64,000 bases of DNA, from the NCBI RefSeq assembly GCF_008704655.1, contig NZ_CP023688.1:8931001-8995000 (forward strand), given 5' to 3'. Made by a program: the position numbers and the translations under genes. Shown here one piece after another: positions 58,808 to 64,000 of the stretch. This DNA is from Streptomyces rimosus (GTDB lineage: Bacteria > Actinomycetota > Actinomycetes > Streptomycetales > Streptomycetaceae). The notes under the pieces were generated by a model. That model had not been told where the DNA came from, did not search any database, and was given only the letters and a program-made list of their open reading frames with translations. Each line of letters opens with the position of its first letter. Position 1 is the stretch's first letter.

Positions 58808-59332
58808 ATGACCCCCACCCCCAGTCCGCTGCCGGTGCCCGGCATTCCCGCGATGTGCCCGCAGTGTCTGACCGCCCTCGACGGCCCGCTGCCGGACGTC
58901 GGGCAGACCAAGAGCGGCACGGGGTGCGTCGTACGGACCGGGCTCGCCGAGCACGCGGACATCACCTTTCACGCCGCCACCACGGTGGGGCCCACGGTCG
59001 GGGACCGGAACACCCACGTGGACCGCCTCACCGACGCCCACGGGACCACCGTGGGCACCATCACCGGCGGCGGCTGGAAGGTGTTCGAACACCCCCGGGA
59101 CGGCCATGTGCTGTCCTACTACCGCGAGGAGATCGAGTTCCCGGACGGCACGGTCGTCACGTCCGGCTGGATGGACTCCACCGCCGTGTGGTCCGGCCAG
59201 TGGCAGAGCCTGCACGCGGTCGGCACCGGCGGCGCCTACCACGGCCTGGTCGGCGTGCGGCAGATCCGGCAGGAGGAACCCCGCCGGCTGTTCCGCGCCA
59301 ACATCGTCCTGTGCGCCACCGGCGGCAGGTGA
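58808..59332 (+). CDS. Allene-oxide-cyclase-barrel-like protein
   Basis: A 174-residue protein. After a Cys pair (CPQC) in the first 25 residues, the sequence HVDRLTDAHGTTVGTITGGG, YYREEIEFPDGTVVTSGWMD and VGTGGAYHGLVGVRQIRQ follows the pattern of the bacterial allene oxide cyclase barrel family. These small barrels occur in polyketide clusters where some cyclise reactive chains. No signal peptide. It lies 11 bp before the MFS gene and is likely co-transcribed with it. A cyclisation step on the released beta-keto chain is the attractive but unproven role. Confidence 0.7.
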   Translation: MTPTPSPLPVPGIPAMCPQCLTALDGPLPDVGQTKSGTGCVVRTGLAEHADITFHAATTVGPTVGDRNTHVDRLTDAHGTTVGTITGGGWKVFEHPRDGHVLSYYREEIEFPDGTVVTSGWMDSTAVWSGQWQSLHAVGTGGAYHGLVGVRQIRQEEPRRLFRANIVLCATGGR

Positions 59333-59342
59333 GAGGGGCCCG

Positions 59343-60644
59343 GTGTCTTCCCTCGGACGCGCCCGGTGGGGCATCGGCGCCCTCCTGGCGGGCGGCCTGC
59401 TCGTCAACTTCGCGGACCGTACGGTGCTGTCCGTCGCGGCGCCGCAGCTGGCCGACGAGTTCGGGTGGAGCCTGAGCCGGCTGGGCGTCGTCCTCGCGGC
59501 GTTCAGCTGGTCCTACGGGCTGGTCCAGCTGCCGGCCGGCGCGCTGGTGGACCGGATCGGCGTCAAGTGGCTCAACCGCGTCGCGGTGACGCTGTGGGGC
59601 GTGGCCAGCCTGCTGCTCGCGGTCGCGGGCGGGCTCGGCCTGATCATCGTCTCGCGGCTGCTGCTGGGCATCGCCGAGGGGCCCTTCATGCTCAGCGCCG
59701 CGAAGGCCACCGCCACGTGGTTCCCCACCGCCGAACGCGGCCGCGCGACCGCGCTCTTCGACGGGGCCACGAAACTGGCCAACGTCATCGGGCTGCCGGT
59801 GCTCGCCCTCGTGGTGAGCACCTGGGGCTGGCGCGCCGGATTCCAGTTCACCGGCGTGCTCAGCCTGCTGTTCGCCGCCGTGTGGTGGTGGCGCTACCGG
59901 GACCCGGCCGAACACCCCCGGCTGGGCGCCGCCGAGCGCGCGCACCTGGCGGCCGGCGGCGCGCGCGTCACCGACCGGCCGCGCGGCTCCGTCCTGCGCC
60001 CGGTGCTGCGCTCCGGCCGCCTGTGGACGATGGCGCTCGGCTTCGCCTGCTACGGCTACGCCATCAACGTCGTCCTGACCTGGATGCCGGAGTTCTTCCA
60101 GCGGCAGTTCGGCACCCGCACCCTGGGCTCCGGCCTGTACTCGGCGGTCCCCTGGATCGTGGCCACCGTCGCCGAACTCGCCCTCGGCGGCTGGCTGGCC
60201 GACCGTCTCGTACGGGGCGGACGCGACCCGATGAAGGTCCGCAGGACCGTGCTGACCTGCGGCCTCGCGGTGGGCGCGTCCGTCGGCCTCGCGGGTACGG
60301 CGCCCAACGGCCCGGCCGCCATGGGGTGGATGTCGCTCTCCCTCGGCGGGCTCGCGGTCGCGGCCCCGGCGGCCTGGAGCCTGCCCGGCCTGCTCGCGCC
60401 GCCCGGCGCGGTGGGCGCGGCCGGCGGGCTGATGAACTTCGCCAACGCCGCCGCCACCACGACGGGTGTGGTGTTCACCGGCTGGCTGGCGGAGGTGACC
60501 GGGTCGTTCGGCGCGCCCTTCGTGTTCGCCGCCGCCGTCCTGGGCGCCGGGATCCTGCTGTACCGGCGGCTGCTCGCGCCGCGTCCCGGGCAGGCGCCCG
60601 CGGCCGCGCCCCGCACGGAAGGAGACGAAGCCCTGGCCCTATAG
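59343..60644 (+). CDS. MFS transporter, anion:cation symporter type
   Basis: A 433-residue transporter with 12 hydrophobic segments. ADRTVLSVAAPQLADEFGWS and LVDRIGVKWLNRVAVTLWG with RLLLGIAEGPFMLSAAK are typical of the ACS family (hexuronate, galactonate and phthalate transporters). GTG 59343 has GAGAGGGG upstream. In this setting it may move a carboxylate product or precursor across the membrane. Confidence 0.85.
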   Translation: MSSLGRARWGIGALLAGGLLVNFADRTVLSVAAPQLADEFGWSLSRLGVVLAAFSWSYGLVQLPAGALVDRIGVKWLNRVAVTLWGVASLLLAVAGGLGLIIVSRLLLGIAEGPFMLSAAKATATWFPTAERGRATALFDGATKLANVIGLPVLALVVSTWGWRAGFQFTGVLSLLFAAVWWWRYRDPAEHPRLGAAERAHLAAGGARVTDRPRGSVLRPVLRSGRLWTMALGFACYGYAINVVLTWMPEFFQRQFGTRTLGSGLYSAVPWIVATVAELALGGWLADRLVRGGRDPMKVRRTVLTCGLAVGASVGLAGTAPNGPAAMGWMSLSLGGLAVAAPAAWSLPGLLAPPGAVGAAGGLMNFANAAATTTGVVFTGWLAEVTGSFGAPFVFAAAVLGAGILLYRRLLAPRPGQAPAAAPRTEGDEALAL

Positions 60645-60682
60645 CACACTTTCGGTTGGTACCGGGATTGCCGTGCGCATAA

Positions 60683-60699
60683 CGCAAAGCGACTTTGCG
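60683..60699. promoter_or_regulatory. Inverted repeat CGCAAAG-N3-CTTTGCG
   Basis: Perfect 7-bp arms in the A+T-rich gap before the TPR regulator gene. A possible operator. Confidence 0.5.
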
Positions 60700-60870
60700 A
60701 TAATTTTCTGCTGGTGGTGATCTGCGCCTGTCGGCCTCCGGTTAGGCTGCCCAGTGCTTCGTTCGCGAGCGCTGGAGGGGTTTTGTGCACAGCGGTATGT
60801 CCGACCGGTACGAGCAGAGCGAGCGGTTTCTCCCGGGCATGCGCGTATTAGGCGGCGGGGCGAGGCTGCC

Positions 60871-62178
60871 GTGAGCGACTCCGTAACGTTGTCCGCCTGC
60901 CTGAAAAGACTGTCCTGGTCCCCGGACCGGCTCGCCCGCGAGATCAACCGGGTGTGCGGCGGGGGCACGATCAGCGACAAGGCTCCCTACAATTGGCTCA
61001 AAGGCTCCCTGCCGCGGCGTCAACTTCCCGAAATCGTGGCGAGAATTCTGTCCGAAAAGCTCGGGGAGCCGGTCACGGTCCGTGATCTCTGGCCGGACCG
61101 ATTTCCGGCTCCGGTGGCCGAAAAGGCAACGCTCCCGCGGCAGCGTTCCGCGGGCATCGCGCCGGACCCGCTGCCCGCGCAGGACATGGTCGCCACCGCC
61201 GTGGACTGGCTCGTGGGCAACGACCCGCCCATGACCTGCCGGCTGCGCGGCGAGGAGGTCGATCCCCACATCCTGTCGGTGCTGGAGGACCGCAGCGCCC
61301 AGCTGCGCCGCCTCGGCGACGAGCGCGCCGGAGAGCTGGTCATGGACTGGGCGGTGCAGGAGCTGCGGTGGACCCGCAAGCTCATCGCCGAGTGCAGCTA
61401 CGGCCGCGCGACCGGGCTGCGGCTGCACCGCACCGCCGCCGAACTCGCCCAGGTCGTCGGCTGGATGGCCGCCGACCTCGACATGGCCGGCCAGAGCGAG
61501 CGCCACCTCCTGGCCGCGCTGCGCTCCGCCCGTATCGCCGGGGACCGCGCGCTGGCCGCGTACGTCATCTCCTGCCTGAGCTACCGGTTCACCTGGAGCG
61601 GCCAGGGCCGGGAGGCGCTGCGGCTGATCCAGATCGCCCGCAAGGGCACCCAGGACGAGGCCCCCGGGCCGGGACAGGCGCTGCTGGCGAGCCGGCTGGC
61701 CAGGGCGTACGCCGCGCTGGGGGACGCGGTGGGCTGCCGCCGCGCCCTGGACGAGGCCCAGGAGCTGATCGAGGCCGACGGCGAGTGCCGTACCGAGCCG
61801 TGGGCGTCCTGGGTGACCCCCGCCGTACTGGTCGCCGACGCGGGCCGGTCCTGGTTGGATGTCGGCAGGTCCGCATGGGCGGAACGCCACCTGGTGCGCG
61901 GGCTGGAGCTGTTCGGCGAGAGCCAGCCGCTGAACCGGCTGCTGCACTGGACCTCACTGGCCGAGGCCCGGCTGGCGCACGGTGACGTGGACGGCGCCGC
62001 GGCCGCGACCTGGGAGGCGCTGGGGCTCTGGGAGCGGGTCACCTCGCACCGCGCCCGCGTCCGGCTGACCCGGCTGCGCAGCCGCTTCGCGCGCTGCGAC
62101 GCGATGGTGGCCCGGCAGATCGCCCAGGACACGGCGGAGGTGCTCGACGAGGCGCGCCGGCTGGCCTCCTGCGGCTGA
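60871..62178 (+). CDS. Helix-turn-helix/TPR transcriptional regulator
   Basis: A 435-residue protein. The first 75 residues resemble an atypical DNA-binding domain (LKRLSWSPDRLAREINRVCG, YNWLKGSLPRRQLPEIVARI), and the rest is TPR-like helical repeats (ERHLLAALRSARIAGDRALA, WAERHLVRGLELFGESQPLN). Streptomyces has many such regulators tied to secondary metabolism or differentiation. GTG 60871 with GAGG upstream is used; an in-frame ATG 117 bases earlier would add an Arg-rich leader. Confidence 0.8.
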   Translation: MSDSVTLSACLKRLSWSPDRLAREINRVCGGGTISDKAPYNWLKGSLPRRQLPEIVARILSEKLGEPVTVRDLWPDRFPAPVAEKATLPRQRSAGIAPDPLPAQDMVATAVDWLVGNDPPMTCRLRGEEVDPHILSVLEDRSAQLRRLGDERAGELVMDWAVQELRWTRKLIAECSYGRATGLRLHRTAAELAQVVGWMAADLDMAGQSERHLLAALRSARIAGDRALAAYVISCLSYRFTWSGQGREALRLIQIARKGTQDEAPGPGQALLASRLARAYAALGDAVGCRRALDEAQELIEADGECRTEPWASWVTPAVLVADAGRSWLDVGRSAWAERHLVRGLELFGESQPLNRLLHWTSLAEARLAHGDVDGAAAATWEALGLWERVTSHRARVRLTRLRSRFARCDAMVARQIAQDTAEVLDEARRLASCG

Positions 62179-62187
62179 GCGCGGGCC

Positions 62188-62221
62188 GCGGCGGGAGCCG
62201 GTGCCGTACGGTTCCCGCCGC
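62188..62221 (+). terminator. Hairpin terminator after the TPR regulator
   Basis: A 12-bp stem with one G-U pair (62188-62199 with 62210-62221) and a ten-base loop, just past the stop codon. Confidence 0.65.
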
Positions 62222-62323
62222 TGCGTGGCGCGGCCGGTGACGCGGCAGCGCGTCCCGCCCACCGGACCTCCGTGCCGCCCGGCCGGACCGTGACCGGGCA
62301 GTTGCGTCTGGAGGAGGGACACT

Positions 62324-63427
62324 TTGCACATCGCGTACGGAGTACCGCTGGCGCCGATGACCACGCTGCACCTGGGAGGCCCGGCCACCGCCCTCGCCGA
62401 ACTGAGGGACCTCGCGGACTTCCCCGCCGTCGTCGCCTGGGCGAACCGGTACGGCACCGCGCCCTTCTGCCTCGGGCACGGCAGCAACGTCCTCGTCAGC
62501 GACGCGGGGAGCAGCCGCCCCGTACTGCGCCTGGCGACCCGCGGCGTCGAGGTGCGCGGGACCGCGCCCGACGGGCGGGTCCTGGTCGAGGCGCAGGTCG
62601 GCCACCCGCTGCGGGACCTGGTCGAGACGACCGTCGAAGAGGGCCTGTCCGGGCTGGAGATGCTCAGCGGCATCCCCGGCACGGTCGGTGCCACCCCGGT
62701 GCAGAACGTGGGCGCGTACGGCCAGGAGATCGGCGACTGCCTCGTGCGGGTACGGGCGTGGGACTGGAAGCTGGGCCGCGCGGTGACCCTGTCCGCCGCC
62801 GAATGCGCCCTGGGCCACCGCACCAGCAAGTTCAAGGGAACCACCCGCTGGACGCTGCTCACCCTGGTCCTCGCGCTGCGGCCGTCCCTGCTGAGCGCAC
62901 CCATCACCTACCGCAGCGTCGCCGGCGTCCTGGACGTCCCGGTGGGCAGCCGGGTGCCGCTCCGGGACGCCGCGCGGGCCGTGCTGACCGTGCGCCGCGG
63001 CAAGGGCATGGTGCTGGAGGACTCCGGCATCGACCACCGTACGGTCGGCAGCGTCTTCCTGAGCCCCGAGGTCACCGGCGCGCAGCAGGCGCGGCTGCGC
63101 GCGGCCGGTGCCCCGCTGAACTCCTTCCCCGACGGCTCGACCCGGGTCAGCGCCAGCTGGCTGATCCACCGGGCCGGTTTCGGGCTGCGGACGGCCGTCG
63201 CCGACGGCGTCCGCGTCTCCTCCCGGCACTACACGCTGGTCGCGCGGTCGGGCGCGAGCGCGGCCAGCTTCGGGCAGGCCGTCGGCACCGTGCACCGCGC
63301 CGTCCTGCGGCACACCGGCGTGGCGCTCACCTCAGAAGTCGACTTCCTCGGCGACTCGCGGACGTACCCGCCCGGTTGGCCGTCACCAGCAGCACCAGCA
63401 GGTACGGCCCGCCCACCACGCCCGTGA
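62324..63427 (+). CDS. UDP-N-acetylmuramate dehydrogenase (MurB) paralogue
   Basis: A 367-residue FAD enzyme of the MurB family. The FAD-binding part has CLGHGSNVLVSD, GLEMLSGIPGTVGATPVQNV and GAYGQEI. The catalytic residues are kept: R166 (HRTSKFKGT), S243 (GSVFLSP) and E338 (TSEVDFLG). It would reduce enolpyruvyl-UDP-GlcNAc. Its place beside a biosynthetic cluster suggests a second, non-essential copy, either duplicated for resistance or reused in metabolism. The last 101 bp overlap the convergent permease gene, so the last 25 residues are probably a poorly constrained tail. Confidence 0.85.
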   Translation: MHIAYGVPLAPMTTLHLGGPATALAELRDLADFPAVVAWANRYGTAPFCLGHGSNVLVSDAGSSRPVLRLATRGVEVRGTAPDGRVLVEAQVGHPLRDLVETTVEEGLSGLEMLSGIPGTVGATPVQNVGAYGQEIGDCLVRVRAWDWKLGRAVTLSAAECALGHRTSKFKGTTRWTLLTLVLALRPSLLSAPITYRSVAGVLDVPVGSRVPLRDAARAVLTVRRGKGMVLEDSGIDHRTVGSVFLSPEVTGAQQARLRAAGAPLNSFPDGSTRVSASWLIHRAGFGLRTAVADGVRVSSRHYTLVARSGASAASFGQAVGTVHRAVLRHTGVALTSEVDFLGDSRTYPPGWPSPAAPAGTARPPRP

Positions 63428-64000
63428 CGACGCCCACCGGCAACTCCACGGGGGTGAAGGCGTGTTCCGCGACGAAGTCGGACACCAGCGTCACCAGCGC
63501 ACCCACCAGCGCCGACGCCGCCAGGGCCGGCCCGCCGTCGCGTACCAGGCGGCGGGCGACCGGCGCGGAGACCAGCGCCACGAACGCCACCGGGCCCGCC
63601 GCCGCGGTGGCCGTCGCCGCCAGCCCCACCCCGGTCAGCAGCAGCGCGAGCCGGCTCCGCTCGACCCACAGGCCCAGGCCCCGGGCCAGGTCGTCACCGA
63701 GGCACAGCACGTTCAGAGGACGGGCCAGCGCGGCAGCCGCCAGGGCCAGCGGCACCAGACAGCAGGCCAGCGTCGTGGTGTGCGTCCAGGTGCGGCCGCT
63801 GAGACTGCCGGTCAGCCAGATCAGCACCTGCTGCGCGTCCCAGACCGCCGCGCTGGTCATCAAGTACGAGACCAGGCTGGACAACAGGGCCGTCGCACCG
63901 ATCCCGACCAGCACCAGCCGTTGGCCGGACAGCCCGCCGCGCCACGACAGCAGATAGATCGCCACGGCGGTGACCAGCGCCCCGGCCAGCGCACCCGCCG
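63327..64000 (-). CDS. FecCD-family iron-complex ABC permease, 5' part beyond window
   Basis: About 220 C-terminal residues with at least six hydrophobic segments. VWDAQQVLIWLTGSLSGRTW, CLGDDLARGLGLWVERSRLA, AAAGPVAFVALVSAPVARRL and PVELPVGVVTGVVGGPYLLVL are hallmarks of permeases for ferric siderophore and B12 import. The start lies past the right edge. The gene ends inside the MurB 3' end. A siderophore-type permease next to a picolinate-type cluster raises the possibility that the product binds metal (inference). Confidence 0.9.
   Translation of the reverse strand, partial: AGALAGALVTAVAIYLLSWRGGLSGQRLVLVGIGATALLSSLVSYLMTSAAVWDAQQVLIWLTGSLSGRTWTHTTTLACCLVPLALAAAALARPLNVLCLGDDLARGLGLWVERSRLALLLTGVGLAATATAAAGPVAFVALVSAPVARRLVRDGGPALAASALVGALVTLVSDFVAEHAFTPVELPVGVVTGVVGGPYLLVLLVTANRAGTSASRRGSRLLR

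Overview
The base composition (about 70% G+C, third codon positions almost all G or C), dense short operons, GTG and TTG starts, SARP, TetR and LysR regulators, a StrR-like ParB-domain regulator and a SCO0854-type RING protein all point to a Streptomyces or close relative. The mix of accessory operons, resistance-like genes, secreted proteins and broken genes suggests a variable chromosomal region. No rRNA, CRISPR array or intact insertion sequence was seen.

Left part (1-16 kb). The 5' part of a Tat-type secreted beta-helix-like protein lies at the left edge, with a LacI-type operator upstream. Next is a four-gene minus-strand operon: an arginine-hydroxylase-like Fe(II)/2-oxoglutarate oxygenase, a TSUP exporter, an alpha-hydroxyacid oxidase and an aminotransferase. 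It looks like a small amino-acid-modifying cassette. Then come a GNAT protein and two secreted crystal-protein/aegerolysin-like genes, one with a single domain and one with two, either side of a large AfsR/SARP regulator. Both promoters carry the same CGTTAGG/CGTTACA heptamers. A small secreted trefoil-like protein, a LysR/metallo-beta-lactamase divergent pair and two coupled ATP-grasp enzymes follow.

Middle part (16-46 kb). An APH(3'')-like streptomycin phosphotransferase is followed by a TetR plus TetX-like monooxygenase pair with a perfect 20-bp operator, an SGNH hydrolase with a second TetR, and a RING/TerD-type protein. From 23.9 to 27.8 kb lies genetic debris: a uridine-kinase-like fragment without its P-loop, and a four-gene operon (ATP-grasp, queE, folE, MFS exporter) resembling a 7-deazapurine (preQ0) cluster. 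Its folE has a nonsense codon and has lost the CEHH active-site segment. Mostly housekeeping-like and membrane genes follow. One is an M48 peptidase gene put out of frame by a fourth CCGG unit. Another is a short, editing-less threonyl-tRNA synthetase with a textbook threonine leader-peptide attenuator.

Right part (47-64 kb). This is the main find: a biosynthetic cluster with a DegT-family aminotransferase (lysine 2-aminotransferase candidate), a StrR-like regulator, a free carrier protein, an EntE-type aryl-AMP ligase with an altered substrate-pocket motif, a type II thioesterase, a NikD-like flavin oxidase and one KS-AT-carrier polyketide synthase module. A CGNR regulator, two MFS transporters, an allene-oxide-cyclase-barrel protein, a TPR regulator and a MurB paralogue follow. 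The genes fit this route: lysine to piperideine-2-carboxylate to picolinate, adenylation, loading on the carrier, then one malonyl extension. The cluster may continue past the right edge, where a FecCD-type iron-complex permease starts.
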